Source: Bacillus salacetis (GTDB lineage Bacteria; Bacillota; Bacilli; Bacillales; Bacillaceae_B). From it: a stretch of 64,000 nt of DNA. The stretch covers positions 1 to 64,000 of the forward strand of contig NZ_QXIR01000021.1 of the NCBI RefSeq assembly GCF_003581585.1. Direction: 5' to 3'. How positions within the stretch are numbered: the first letter of the stretch is position 1; every line of letters starts with the position of its first letter. Below, one piece after another: positions 31,373-42,008 of the stretch. The notes under the pieces are model-generated. The model had not been told where the DNA came from. It saw only the letters and a program-made list of their open reading frames with translations, and searched no databases. Both the position numbers and the translations under genes were made by a program.

Positions 31373-33346
31373 ATGCCATCACATTATAAAAAACGAATGG
31401 TCAGATACCCGTTGTACGGGCTTGCGGCTGTTTCGGCCTTTGTGCTGGGGGCAACGGCCCTGTACAATTGGTGGATTGCCGCTATCGGGTTGATTTTGCT
31501 GGCCGGCGTATTTTATATCGCATTTTATTATGAAAAGAAAACTTATAAAGCTACAGAGGAATACATCTCCACTCTCTCCTACCGGTTAAAGCGGGTCGGG
31601 GAAGAAGCGTTGATGGAGATGCCCATTGGTATTATGCTGATTAATGATGACTACTATATTGAATGGACCAATCCATTCATGGCTTCCTGCTTCAATGAAG
31701 ATACATTGGTCGGGAGATCGCTTTATGACGTGGCTGATTCGGTTGTTCCGTTGATTAAACAGGAATTGGATACAGAAGTTGTCACATTGAACGAACGAAA
31801 ATTCAGTGTGATCTTGAAGCTTGAGGAAAAGCTGCTTTACTTCTTTGATGTAACGGAGCAAACTGAAATTGAGAAGCAGTATGAAGAAGAACGAACAGCG
31901 ATTGCCATCATTTTTCTTGATAATTATGATGAACTCACGCAGGGAATGGATGATCAGACACGGAGCAGTTTGAACAGTATGGTGACCTCCATTCTGAACA
32001 AGTGGGCGAAGGATTCAGGTGTCCTGTTGAAAAGGATTTCTTCTGAACGGTTCATTGCCGTCTTTAATGAAAAAATCCTGCAGCAGCTGGAAAAAGATAA
32101 ATTTTCCATCCTTGATGATGTCAGGGATACAACATCCAAGCAAAATGTACCGCTCACACTGAGTCTTGGTGTGGGGACCGGTGTATCTGCCCTTCCAGAA
32201 CTTGGAACACTTGCCCAATCAAGCCTTGACCTTGCGCTTGGCCGCGGGGGAGACCAGGTTGCAATCAAACAGCCGAACGGGAAAGTGAAGTTCTATGGCG
32301 GGAAAACCAACCCTATGGAAAAACGGACGAGGGTCCGCGCTCGGGTCATCTCCCATGCCTTGAAGGAACTGATGGTTGAGAGTGATAAAGTGATCGTGAT
32401 GGGGCATAAGATGCCTGATATGGATGCAATCGGTGCAGCTATCGGAGTACGGAAAGTAGCCCAGATGAATCAAAAAGAAGGCTATGTAGTTGTAAACTTC
32501 AATGAAATTGACACCGGTGTGAAAAGGATGATGAATGAAATTAAGTCGAATCCTGATCTCCATTCACGGTTCATTACACCTGAGGCAGCCCTTGATCTGA
32601 TGACAGATGATACCCTGCTTGTTGTCGTGGATACCCACAAGCCGTCTCTTGTAATAGAAGAACGGCTACTGCAGAGGGCTGAACGGGTCGTCATCATAGA
32701 CCACCACCGCCGCGGGGAAGACTTCATAAAGAACCCGCTTCTGGTTTATATGGAGCCATACGCGTCTTCAACAGCCGAACTTGTGACGGAACTCTTGGAG
32801 TACCAGCCAAAGCATGAGAAAATCTCTATGCTGGAAGCAACGGCTTTGTTGGCTGGAATCATTGTCGATACAAAAAGCTTTACATTGAGGACGGGGTCAA
32901 GGACCTTCGATGCCGCCTCTTATCTAAGGGGTCAGGGCGCAGATACGGTCCTGGTCCAGAAGTTCCTTAAGGAAGACGTGGAAACGTATATCAAGCGGTC
33001 CAGGCTGATCGAAACGGTCGACTTCTATTACGATGGCGTTGCGATTGCGAAAGGTGAAGAGAATGTCATCTATGACCCGGTCCTGATTGCACAGGCTGCT
33101 GATACTCTCCTTACTATGGATGGCGTCGTTGCCTCATTTGTCTTATCAAAAAGAACAGATGACCTTGTCGGAATCAGCGCCCGTTCGCTTGGAGAAGTCA
33201 ATGTCCAGATCATCATGGAAAGCCTCCATGGAGGAGGGCACTTGACAAATGCTGCTACACAGCTTCCGGGCATTTCGGTGGAAGAGGCCGAAAACAGCCT
33301 GAAAGTAGTGTTGGATGAATACTTTGAAGGGGGAAAAGAATCATGA
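31373..33346 (+). CDS. gdpP: cyclic di-AMP phosphodiesterase GdpP
   Basis: A 657-aa membrane-bound enzyme that hydrolyses c-di-AMP to pApA. Two N-terminal membrane helices (about residues 12-55) are followed by a PAS-like heme-binding domain, a degenerate GGDEF domain (about 170-300) and the DHH/DHHA1 catalytic module with [18 protein letters not shown] and [10 protein letters not shown], then GGGHLTNAA. The gene overlaps rplI by four bases, a conserved coupling of signalling and ribosome genes. Confidence 0.97.
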   Translation: MPSHYKKRMVRYPLYGLAAVSAFVLGATALYNWWIAAIGLILLAGVFYIAFYYEKKTYKATEEYISTLSYRLKRVGEEALMEMPIGIMLINDDYYIEWTNPFMASCFNEDTLVGRSLYDVADSVVPLIKQELDTEVVTLNERKFSVILKLEEKLLYFFDVTEQTEIEKQYEEERTAIAIIFLDNYDELTQGMDDQTRSSLNSMVTSILNKWAKDSGVLLKRISSERFIAVFNEKILQQLEKDKFSILDDVRDTTSKQNVPLTLSLGVGTGVSALPELGTLAQSSLDLALGRGGDQVAIKQPNGKVKFYGGKTNPMEKRTRVRARVISHALKELMVESDKVIVMGHKMPDMDAIGAAIGVRKVAQMNQKEGYVVVNFNEIDTGVKRMMNEIKSNPDLHSRFITPEAALDLMTDDTLLVVVDTHKPSLVIEERLLQRAERVVIIDHHRRGEDFIKNPLLVYMEPYASSTAELVTELLEYQPKHEKISMLEATALLAGIIVDTKSFTLRTGSRTFDAASYLRGQGADTVLVQKFLKEDVETYIKRSRLIETVDFYYDGVAIAKGEENVIYDPVLIAQAADTLLTMDGVVASFVLSKRTDDLVGISARSLGEVNVQIIMESLHGGGHLTNAATQLPGISVEEAENSLKVVLDEYFEGGKES

Positions 33347-33792
33347 AAGTCATTTTTCTGAAAGATGTAAAAGGTAAAGGGAAAAAAGGTGAAGTAAAGA
33401 ATGTTGCTGACGGATACGCACATAACTTCCTAATCAAACAAGGCCTTGCTGTGGAAGCAACCAACTCCAGCGTAAGCCAGCTGGAAGGCCAGAAGAACAA
33501 AGAAAAGAAGCAGGCTGCTGAAGAGCTTGAAGAGGCAAAGAAATTAAAAGGAACATTGGAAGCCCTGACTGTTGAAATGAAAGCCAAATCAGGGGAAGGC
33601 GGCCGTTTGTTCGGCTCAATCACAAGCAAGCAGATCGCGGACGAGCTCAAGAAAACCCACAAAATCAAAGTGGATAAACGAAAAATCGAAATGAATGATG
33701 CGATCCGTTCATTGGGCTTCACTAACGTCCCTGTAAAGCTTCATCAGGATGTAACGGCCACTTTGAAAGTGCATGTTACAGAAGAAAACTAA
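33343..33792 (+). CDS. rplI: 50S ribosomal protein L9
   Basis: A 149-aa protein with the N-terminal L9 signature [20 protein letters not shown] and [13 protein letters not shown], a long central helix rich in Lys/Glu, and the C-terminal RNA-binding domain. The ATG overlaps the gdpP stop. Confidence 0.98.
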   Translation: MKVIFLKDVKGKGKKGEVKNVADGYAHNFLIKQGLAVEATNSSVSQLEGQKNKEKKQAAEELEEAKKLKGTLEALTVEMKAKSGEGGRLFGSITSKQIADELKKTHKIKVDKRKIEMNDAIRSLGFTNVPVKLHQDVTATLKVHVTEEN

Positions 33793-33845
33793 TATTGGAA
33801 ATCGATTTTACCGAAAAACGTGTTAAAATAGAATAGACTTATATA

Positions 33846-33881
33846 AATGTGATCAGGTAGGTTATGCCGGTCACATTTTTT
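33846..33881 (+). terminator. rplI terminator
   Basis: AATGTGA pairs with TCACATT around a 20-nt loop region with an inner pairing, followed by TTTTT. Confidence 0.75.
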
Positions 33882-33920
33882 CTATTGTAAAAAATCCTTC
33901 TCCAGGGAGGTTTATCCTAT

Positions 33921-35285
33921 ATGAACGAAATATTATCCAATCATGTACCACCACAGAATATAGAAGCAGAGCAGGCGGTCCTTGGTGCCATTTTTCTTGA
34001 ACCCAGCACATTGACACAGGCATCGGAATCCTTGATTCCTGAAGATTTCTACCGCAGTTCCCATCAGAAAATCTTCAACGTCATGCTGAACCTGAGTGAT
34101 AAGGGGAAAGCAGTCGATCTGATTACGGTCACTGAAGAGCTGTCTGCCATTAAAGAACTCGAGGATGTCGGCGGGGTATCGTATCTAAGTGAATTGGCGG
34201 GGTCAGTCCCGACAGCGGCCAATATTGAATACTATGCCAAAATCGTTGAGGAAAAGTCACTCCTCAGAAGGCTTATCCGGACAGCGACGACCATCGCACA
34301 GGATGGGTATTCCCGTGAAGACGAAGTGGACGCCCTTTTAAGTGAAGCCGAGAAAAATATCATGGAAGTCGCTCAGCGAAAAAATGCAGGCGCGTTCCAT
34401 GATATTAAGGATGTACTCGTAAAGGCATACGATAATATTGAACTTCTTCACAACCGGACTGAAGATGTTACCGGTATTCCTACCGGGTTCGCCGACCTTG
34501 ATGAAATGACAGCAGGCTTCCAGCGGAATGACTTGATCATTGTGGCAGCCCGTCCTTCTGTTGGTAAAACCGCATTCGCACTTAATATAGCGCAGAATGT
34601 GGCCGTTAAAACAGACGAAAACGTGGCCATCTTCAGTCTGGAGATGGGTGCCGAGCAGCTTGTCATGCGTATGCTTTGCGCAGAGGGCAACATTAACGCC
34701 CAGAATCTTCGTACGGGCTCGCTGACAGATGAGGATTGGCGAAAATTGACTATGGCAATGGGAAGCCTGTCGAATGCCGGGATTTACATTGACGACACCC
34801 CCGGCATCAAAATTGGTGAAATCCGATCCAAGTGCCGCCGCCTTAAACAGGAACAAGGTCTTGGCATGGTCCTCATCGACTACTTGCAGTTGATCCAAGG
34901 CAGCGGGCGCTCAGGCGAAAACCGCCAGCAAGAGGTATCGGAAATTTCCCGTGAGCTCAAAGGTCTTGCGCGTGAGCTTGAAGTTCCCGTCATTGCCTTA
35001 TCCCAGCTGTCCCGTGGAGTCGAGCAGCGCCAGGATAAGCGCCCAATGATGTCAGATATCCGTGAATCCGGAAGTATCGAGCAGGATGCCGATATCGTGG
35101 CCTTCTTATACCGTGATGACTACTACGATAAAGAATCAGAGAATAAGAACATCATAGAAATTATTATCGCCAAACAGCGTAACGGCCCGGTCGGAACCGT
35201 TTCCCTGGCGTTCGTTAAAGAATATAACAAGTTCGTCAACCTTGAAAGAAGGTACGATGATGCAGGTGTTCCGCCTGGTGCATAG
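33921..35285 (+). CDS. dnaC: replicative DNA helicase DnaC (DnaB family)
   Basis: A 454-aa hexameric 5'-3' helicase, named DnaC in B. subtilis and DnaB in E. coli. The N-terminal domain has PPQNIEAEQAVLGAIFLEP; the RecA-like domain has Walker A AARPSVGKTAFALNIA, Walker B MVLIDYLQLIQG and the terminal FLYRDDYY...NGPVGT segment. GGGAGG precedes the ATG. A strong terminator follows. Confidence 0.98.
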   Translation: MNEILSNHVPPQNIEAEQAVLGAIFLEPSTLTQASESLIPEDFYRSSHQKIFNVMLNLSDKGKAVDLITVTEELSAIKELEDVGGVSYLSELAGSVPTAANIEYYAKIVEEKSLLRRLIRTATTIAQDGYSREDEVDALLSEAEKNIMEVAQRKNAGAFHDIKDVLVKAYDNIELLHNRTEDVTGIPTGFADLDEMTAGFQRNDLIIVAARPSVGKTAFALNIAQNVAVKTDENVAIFSLEMGAEQLVMRMLCAEGNINAQNLRTGSLTDEDWRKLTMAMGSLSNAGIYIDDTPGIKIGEIRSKCRRLKQEQGLGMVLIDYLQLIQGSGRSGENRQQEVSEISRELKGLARELEVPVIALSQLSRGVEQRQDKRPMMSDIRESGSIEQDADIVAFLYRDDYYDKESENKNIIEIIIAKQRNGPVGTVSLAFVKEYNKFVNLERRYDDAGVPPGA

Positions 35286-35318
35286 AGAGTCGGGGAGTTG
35301 CTCCCCGGCTCTTTTTTT
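35285..35318 (+). terminator. dnaC terminator
   Basis: AGAGTCGGGGAG pairs with CTCCCCGGCTCT, followed by TTTTTTT. Confidence 0.93.
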
Positions 35319-35320
35319 AT

Positions 35321-35483
35321 GGGCTCTTTTCTTAAACTTTGTTGCTATTCACTATAAGGTTCAAATAAATTTCTGGTAAATCGCCGTACAACCCCCGGTG
35401 AGCAGGGAAGAAAAGGGCTGCTCGTTCTTTTTCGAGAGTAAAACCTTTGAATACAGAGGGAAAATAAATGCGAAAATAGCCTT
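35321..35483 (-). repeat. MITE-like element, copy 4
   Basis: Reverse-oriented copy: minus strand from AAGGCTATTTTCGCA to GTTTAAGAAAAGAGCCC, with the shared core AAAGGTTTTACTCTCG, GAACGAGCAGCCC, CCTGCTCACCGGGGG and CGGCGATTTACC. It sits immediately after the dnaC terminator. Confidence 0.8.
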
Positions 35484-35820
35484 TTTATTTTTTGGATGCA
35501 GATATTGCCCTGCCTATTGAAGAAAATCATTCCCCAGTTTTCAAAGGATCTCCAATGGTGCCCAAGCTGCAAATAATTAGGATTTGCTTTTTGTCTGAAC
35601 AGCAGGTTAAAGAAGGCGTAGCCATATATAATTTTGGTCGATTTCTGAGTAAACACCAGGTTACAGGAGACTTAGCAATTAATAATCGTATATTTTTACG
35701 GGCAGCTCTAATCTGTGAATTTTATACCCAGCTCCTTTCATGATGGTTTTAACGGTTAAAATAACTTATAAAGAATTCATAGTTGAGCTTCAATTTACAC
35801 AAACTAATAGGTAGTTAGTT
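35484..35820. other. gene-free stretch upstream of purA
   Basis: An open frame of about 83 codons exists at 35492-35743, but it has no ribosome site and resembles nothing I know. I see no supported feature. Confidence 0.4.
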
Positions 35821-35823
35821 GGT

Positions 35824-35868
35824 ATTTACGAACAAATAAAATAAGATACATAATTATCGTTCGTGTTT
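35824..35868. promoter_or_regulatory. PurBox pair (PurR operator)
   Basis: ATTTACGAACAAA (35824-35836) and, inverted, ATTATCGTTCGTG (around 35852-35865) both contain the CGAAC core of PurR-controlled operators. They face each other just upstream of the purA promoter, as in B. subtilis. Confidence 0.7.
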
Positions 35869-35871
35869 TCG

Positions 35872-35901
35872 TTGACTTTGGTATCTTTAAACTGATAAAA
35901 T
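35872..35901 (+). promoter_or_regulatory. purA promoter
   Basis: TTGACT (35872-35877), 18-bp spacer, TAAAAT (35896-35901), directly downstream of the PurBox pair. Confidence 0.75.
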
Positions 35902-35906
35902 AGTGA

Positions 35907-37241
<1,335 letters not shown>

Positions 37242-37253
37242 TTGAATAAATTA

Positions 37254-37288
37254 AAAAAGCTTGAGGGTTTTCTCCTCAAGCTTTTTTA
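37254..37288. terminator. bidirectional terminator between purA and potassium channel gene
   Basis: AAAAAGCTTGAGGG pairs with CTCCTCAAGCTTTTTT; A-run and T-run on both sides fit use by the two convergent genes. Confidence 0.92.
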
Positions 37289-37300
37289 ATGTCTGGTCAA

Positions 37301-38341
37301 TCACAGTACTACTCTTTTATCGAGTTCATGATAAATTTGGTCATCACAAATTATGTAAAGTGTATCATCCTTATCCAGTTTCTTTTCTGCCGCATTGCTG
37401 AAATCCATATCCTCATTGACCGCTATCAAGACTGCCCCTTTCTCGAATAAAGCCTGGGAAGCATCCCTATAGGTCTCCCAACCGGATATCGGGGAGTATT
37501 CATGGATGTTTTTTCCGAATCTCTTGCTCAACAGCTGCCTGAACAACCCTGTGGTGCCCGGCTGAAGTGTTGCCTTAGCCATTAATAATGATACTGAATC
37601 GTTGGATAAGATGAAATCATCCACATCAATATGATTGAATAATGGTATATTTTTTTCCTCCATGACTTCTACAACAGAGTGGATATTAGCTTTATGCTTC
37701 TTGGAAAGCGCCTCGACAGCTGAAGCGATCAATAAAGATTTACCATCGGCCAGAACCGGTTTTGATATGCTCATATCGGAAAAAATAGCCACACGGTCGG
37801 CTTCCAGGATATTGGCCTTTATTAATACTTCTTCATCTGAAGGGTCCCCGCTGATGAAATGAACCTGGTCGTGAGAAAATGGTGAGGACTCCAATTGTTC
37901 TATCAGGACGACTTCTTTATCACTTCGATTAGCTAGAACCTCTTTAATGGCTCTCTCCGTCCTGGTGGACCACCCTATGTAAACGAAGTGTCCTTTATTC
38001 TTATACACAAGCTTTCCCTCCCTTTTAAGTGTGTTGTACGTTGCAAGAACATCCATGATTTTGCTGATCAAGAGCCCGAGAATGCCGATTCCAAAAATGA
38101 AAAGGAAAATACCAAGAATCCGGCCGGCAACAGTCACTGGATAATAATCACCATACCCCACAGTTGTCAATGTGGTCATTGTCCACCAAAAGCCTTCAAA
38201 AAGGGTCGGGAACGTTTCCGGCTCGACAAAATGTATGGATACAGTGCCAAATAATACGATAATAACCGAAAGTATGACGATCGTTCTAAAATTCATTTTG
38301 GAGATTTCTTTCCACAATCTCAAGAAAATGGTCACTAACAC
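37301..38341 (-). CDS. potassium channel with RCK (TrkA-N) domain
   Basis: A 346-aa two-helix potassium channel. Membrane helix 1 (about residues 18-38), pore loop with selectivity filter TTVGYGD, membrane helix 2 (GILGIFLFIFGIGILGLLIS-type segment), then a cytosolic RCK/TrkA-N domain (HFVYIGWSTRTERAIKEVL) that binds a regulatory ligand or nucleotide. Similar to B. subtilis YugO, but no mstX partner is adjacent. GTG 38341 follows a G-rich ribosome site; a GTG two codons later is also possible. It runs against the main direction. Confidence 0.9.
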   Translation of the reverse strand: MLVTIFLRLWKEISKMNFRTIVILSVIIVLFGTVSIHFVEPETFPTLFEGFWWTMTTLTTVGYGDYYPVTVAGRILGIFLFIFGIGILGLLISKIMDVLATYNTLKREGKLVYKNKGHFVYIGWSTRTERAIKEVLANRSDKEVVLIEQLESSPFSHDQVHFISGDPSDEEVLIKANILEADRVAIFSDMSISKPVLADGKSLLIASAVEALSKKHKANIHSVVEVMEEKNIPLFNHIDVDDFILSNDSVSLLMAKATLQPGTTGLFRQLLSKRFGKNIHEYSPISGWETYRDASQALFEKGAVLIAVNEDMDFSNAAEKKLDKDDTLYIICDDQIYHELDKRVVL

Positions 38342-38465
38342 TACACCCCCTGCTTTTTTTTCATATTAACATACCAGCCTTGAAAACCTGCAACCAAAGC
38401 GAAAAGAAATAAAGAAACGGGATACTATGAAAAAAACATTTTCGACATTATTTTTAAGAAAGTTA

Positions 38466-38495
38466 TTGCCTTTACTAAGATTCCTATGGTACTAT
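38466..38495 (+). promoter_or_regulatory. tRNA cluster promoter
   Basis: TTGCCT (38466-38471), 18-bp spacer, TACTAT (38490-38495), about 23 bp before tRNA-Glu. Confidence 0.55.
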
Positions 38496-38518
38496 TATCT
38501 TCGTTGCTCCAATAACAC

Positions 38519-38593
38519 GGCCCGTTGGTCAAGCGGTTAAGACACCGCCCTTTCACGGCGGTAACACGGGTTCGAATCCCGTACGGGTCACCA
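38519..38593 (+). tRNA. tRNA-Glu (TTC)
   Basis: GGCCCGT/ACGGGTC acceptor stem, anticodon loop CTTTCAC with TTC at 38552-38554, T loop GGGTTCGAATCCC, CCA encoded. A standard 75-nt cloverleaf. Confidence 0.98.
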
Positions 38594-38722
38594 AGTTTTT
38601 ACTACACTACGTGGAGTAATTGGCTCTTATATCTGCTTCTTGCATTAAGGAGAGATATTTTGATAAGTGATATCCAGCCCTTACATAAAGGAAGGATATT
38701 TTGCTTGTCAGCAAAAATCCCT

Positions 38723-38799
38723 GGTCCGGTAGTTCAGTTGGTTAGAATGCCTGCCTGTCACGCAGGAGGTCGCGGGTTCGAGTCCCGTCCGGACCGCCA
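38723..38799 (+). tRNA. tRNA-Asp (GTC)
   Basis: GGTCCGG/CCGGACC acceptor stem, anticodon loop CTGTCAC with GTC at 38757-38759, CCA encoded, 77 nt. Confidence 0.98.
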
Positions 38800-38977
38800 T
38801 TTACATATTTACAGTTTCATTTGAACATTGGATGCAAATCCAGAATAAAAGGGTTTCGATAAGCAAGAAGATCAAGGAAGCAACCGAATGAACACCGGAG
38901 CGCACTTAAGGTGCGTGAGGATGTGAGTGAGGGCGCTGACGAAGAGATTCGCCGCTTAGCGGAAGCCGTAAACTCTT

Positions 38978-39003
38978 GGCTCAGTAGCTCAGTCGGTAGA
39001 GCA
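38978..39003 (+). pseudogene. truncated tRNA-Phe copy
   Basis: The 26 bases from GGCTCAGTAGCTCAG through GGTAGAGCA are identical to the 5' part of tRNA-Phe at 39126, then the sequence diverges before the anticodon. It cannot fold as a tRNA. The flanking spacer (38800-39125) contains GC-rich inverted segments and no other gene. Confidence 0.85.
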
Positions 39004-39125
39004 CGTCCGAATAAGCTTCACAGAATAAACTTCAGCGTACAGCTCGAGCTGCACCCTGAACAAGCTTCCTGAGAGCTGGACGATAAATTATCGACCTAAC
39101 TTTCTTTTAGGAAATATATTAATAT

Positions 39126-39198
39126 GGCTCAGTAGCTCAGTCGGTAGAGCAATGGACTGAAAATCCATGTGTCGGCGGTTCGATTCCGTCCTGAGCCA
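39126..39198 (+). tRNA. tRNA-Phe (GAA)
   Basis: GGCTCAG/CTGAGCC acceptor stem, D arm AGCTCAGTCGGTAGAGC, anticodon loop CTGAAAA with GAA at 39159-39161, T arm GGCGGTTCGATTCCGTC. CCA is not encoded. Confidence 0.97.
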
Positions 39199-39204
39199 TC
39201 ACCT

Positions 39205-39245
39205 AAAAAGCATTGCGACGACATGACTCTCGCAATGCTTTTTTT
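39205..39245 (+). terminator. tRNA cluster terminator
   Basis: AAAAGCATTGCG pairs with CGCAATGCTTTT, followed by a T-run. The stretch from here to 39518 holds the promoter region of the M23 peptidase and no gene. Confidence 0.92.
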
Positions 39246-39518
39246 ATATCCCTTCAGTTCCCCGAAGGTAAGACTTAAAGCCCCTTAATTTTGTCCTATC
39301 CTCTGTTTCGCAATAATCTGCGTAATATTACACCCAAAAGGCAGAATTTGTAACTTATTATACAATTATGTTACATTATGAAAACGTTTCTCTTTAGCTG
39401 CCAGAATTATGGTAGATTAGTAAAGTACTATTTTAAACTAAACTTATTTTTTAGGTAAAAGAGACTATTGATTGCTTATTGCCTGGTTTCTTTGTCTTTT
39501 AGCTAGGAGGAAAGACTA

Positions 39519-40967
39519 ATGACGTGGAGAAATACCATTCATACATCTAAAGAAGAAAGTCCAAATAACTTAATACATAAATCGTTGAAACTTTTGAAAA
39601 GAGCTGCAATTACAACAGCAGCATTGAGTGCCATTACGTTCGGATCTGTTTATGCAAATGATAATACTGACTTGGAAACGGTCTATCATGTTTACATAGG
39701 GAAAGAATATTTTGGGGCAGTGACGGATAAAGCCGCAGTCGAAAAAGCCATTGAAGCCAAGCTTGATTCTGAAGAAGAGAAGTTTGAGTCCATTGAACTG
39801 GAACTCGCTGAGAAACTTTCCATCATCCCGGAACAAGTCTTCAGGGCTGAAGGCAATAATGACTCGGTGATTAAACAAGTTACTGAATCTGTTAAAGCTG
39901 AAGCAAAGGCTGTATCCATATCATTCGGTGGTAAACCGGCTGTACTGGTGAAAGATCAGCAAGAAGCTGAACTTGCCTTGAAAAAGCTTAAACTTAAATT
40001 CGTATCAGAGGAAGAATTGAAGGAATTAGAAGAAGGCACTCCTGATCCTGCCGAAGATTCCAAACTGTTATCGGTGGAGATATCCGAACAGGCACAATTC
40101 GAAGAAACAAAAGCAGCACCTGGTGAGATCCTGACAGCTGATAAAGCTGTTGACTTTCTTCTGAAGGGCACCCTTGAAGAAAAGAAGTATAAAGTTCAAG
40201 AGGGTGACGTATTAGGAAGCATCGCCCAAAAACACGAGTTGACTTCCGGCAAGTTACTTGAATTGAATCCTGGGTTGAATGAGGACAGCCTCCTTCAAAT
40301 CGATCAGGAAATCAATGTGACAGCTTATAAGCCTCTTGTTCAGGTAACAGTCGAGAGAGAACAATCTGCCGTTGAAGCGATTGCCTATGAAAAAGAAGTG
40401 ATTGAAGACTCTTCTTTGAATAAAGGCGATATCAAAGTCAAGCAGGAAGGCCAGGATGGAGAAAAGGCCATCACCTACCTTACCAAGGAGGAAAATGGTA
40501 TCCAGGTCAACCGGACAGTGAAAGAAGAGAAGGTTACGAAAGAACCTGTTAAATATATTGTTATAAAAGGAACCAAGGTTACTCCTTCAAGGGGATCTGG
40601 AAGCTTTGTGTGGCCGACAAACGGCGGATACGTTTCATCCAAAGTCGGTCAGCGGTGGGGACATATGCATAAAGGCATCGATATAGCCCGCCCTGATAAC
40701 CTGACAATCAAATCAATCGATAATGGAACAGTTGTATCTGCAGGATGGGATTCAGGCGGATATGGAAACAAAGTCGTCATTGATCATAATAATGGTTACC
40801 GCTCTGTTTACGCCCATATGAGCAGCATAAGTGTTTCAGCAGGGCAGACAGTATCAGCTGGATCTTCGGTTGGTGTGATGGGACAGACAGGCCAATCAAC
40901 AGGTGTCCACCTGCACTTGGAAGTTTACAAAAATGGATCATTAGTTAACCCATTGACCCTTTACTGA
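39519..40967 (+). CDS. secreted M23 peptidase with LysM and G5 domains
   Basis: A 482-aa cell-wall hydrolase. The N-terminal region has a hydrophobic export segment (about residues 26-46, ending SVYAND). A LysM domain (YKVQEGDVLGSIAQKHELTS), a G5-type domain (VEREQSAVEAIAYEKEVIED) and a C-terminal M23/LytM domain follow; the zinc motifs HKGIDIA and HLHLEV are intact. It probably cleaves peptide cross-bridges in peptidoglycan. It lies just upstream of walR, and a one-mismatch WalR-like site (TATACA, five bases, GTTACA at 39359-39375) precedes it, so WalR control is plausible. Confidence 0.9.
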   Translation: MTWRNTIHTSKEESPNNLIHKSLKLLKRAAITTAALSAITFGSVYANDNTDLETVYHVYIGKEYFGAVTDKAAVEKAIEAKLDSEEEKFESIELELAEKLSIIPEQVFRAEGNNDSVIKQVTESVKAEAKAVSISFGGKPAVLVKDQQEAELALKKLKLKFVSEEELKELEEGTPDPAEDSKLLSVEISEQAQFEETKAAPGEILTADKAVDFLLKGTLEEKKYKVQEGDVLGSIAQKHELTSGKLLELNPGLNEDSLLQIDQEINVTAYKPLVQVTVEREQSAVEAIAYEKEVIEDSSLNKGDIKVKQEGQDGEKAITYLTKEENGIQVNRTVKEEKVTKEPVKYIVIKGTKVTPSRGSGSFVWPTNGGYVSSKVGQRWGHMHKGIDIARPDNLTIKSIDNGTVVSAGWDSGGYGNKVVIDHNNGYRSVYAHMSSISVSAGQTVSAGSSVGVMGQTGQSTGVHLHLEVYKNGSLVNPLTLY

Positions 40968-40994
40968 TAAAAGAAATTGATTGAAATCTTTCAT

Positions 40995-41027
40995 GCCTCT
41001 GGCCGGCCGGCTCAGAGGCGTTTTCTT
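40995..41027 (+). terminator. M23 peptidase terminator
   Basis: GCCTCTG pairs with CAGAGGC around a GC-rich loop, followed by TTTTCTTT. The spacer from here to 41293 contains walR control sequences and no gene that I can support. Confidence 0.8.
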
Positions 41028-41293
41028 TATCCAATGCTGCGTCATGACAAAGAACGTATATGGGTTATTCTTGTATTACCCGGGAGATAAAGTCTATAAA
41101 CCGAGTGTTAGGGAAAGATTACAATATAAAGACATAGCTGCCAAAATTCAGCTAATAGATGAATTCAACCTGAGAAAATGATAAATTAGAATCAAACCAG
41201 AATATGATAATCAAGCTTTTTGCACAATTTCAATAAAAATTAGAAATACTATCATGGAGACAAAAAGTTAAATAAAAAAGGAGATTAGGGACT

Positions 41294-42004
41294 ATGGATA
41301 AGAAAATTCTTGTAGTTGATGATGAAAAGCCGATTGCGGATATATTACAGTTCAACCTGAAGAAAGAGGGTTATGAGGTTCATTGTGCGTATGACGGTGA
41401 TGAAGCTGTCAAGATGGCTGAGGAAGTTAAGCCGGACCTTGTGTTGCTGGACATCATGCTGCCTAACCGCGATGGCATGGAAGTGTGCCGCGAAATCAGG
41501 AAGAAATATGAAATGCCTATCATTATGCTGACAGCCAAAGATTCAGAAATCGATAAAGTCCTTGGTCTTGAACTGGGTGCGGATGACTACGTCACAAAGC
41601 CGTTCAGTACGAGGGAATTGATTGCCCGGGTTAAGGCAAACCTCCGCAGGCACCAACATGGCGCTGCCCAGCAGACTGATGAAGAAGGCACAAATGAAAT
41701 TGCAGTTGGCTCCTTGGTGATCCATCCTGACGCCTATATTGTTTCCAAAAGGGGCGAGACAATTGAATTGACTCACCGGGAGTTTGAACTGCTGCATTAT
41801 CTTGCCAAGCATATCGGCCAGGTAATGACACGTGAGCATCTTTTGCAGACCGTTTGGGGATATGATTATTACGGAGATGTCCGGACTGTAGATGTTACGG
41901 TGAGGCGCCTTCGTGAGAAGATCGAGGATAATCCAAGTCATCCAAATTGGATCGTTACAAGAAGAGGAGTCGGCTATTATCTACGCAATCCAGAACAGGA
42001 GTAA
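41294..42004 (+). CDS. walR: response regulator WalR
   Basis: A 236-aa OmpR-family response regulator controlling cell-wall metabolism. The receiver domain has D9, D10, phosphoacceptor D53 in LVLLDIMLP and K in TKPFS; the C-terminal winged helix has [14 protein letters not shown] and [15 protein letters not shown] precedes the ATG. First gene of walRKHIJ, essential in most Firmicutes. Confidence 0.98.
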   Translation: MDKKILVVDDEKPIADILQFNLKKEGYEVHCAYDGDEAVKMAEEVKPDLVLLDIMLPNRDGMEVCREIRKKYEMPIIMLTAKDSEIDKVLGLELGADDYVTKPFSTRELIARVKANLRRHQHGAAQQTDEEGTNEIAVGSLVIHPDAYIVSKRGETIELTHREFELLHYLAKHIGQVMTREHLLQTVWGYDYYGDVRTVDVTVRRLREKIEDNPSHPNWIVTRRGVGYYLRNPEQE

Positions 42005-42008
42005 TTAA

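Noticed and set aside
35492-35743. 83-codon ORF between dnaC and purA
   Set aside because: No ribosome site, no recognisable product, spacer-like composition.
39349-39374. Direct-repeat WalR box TGTAAC ... TGTTAC
   Set aside because: The half-sites are 20 bp apart start to start instead of 11, so this pairing does not fit; only the inverted one-mismatch site is kept as a candidate.
40981-41181. 66-codon ORF before walR
   Set aside because: Overlaps the M23 terminator and lacks a ribosome site.
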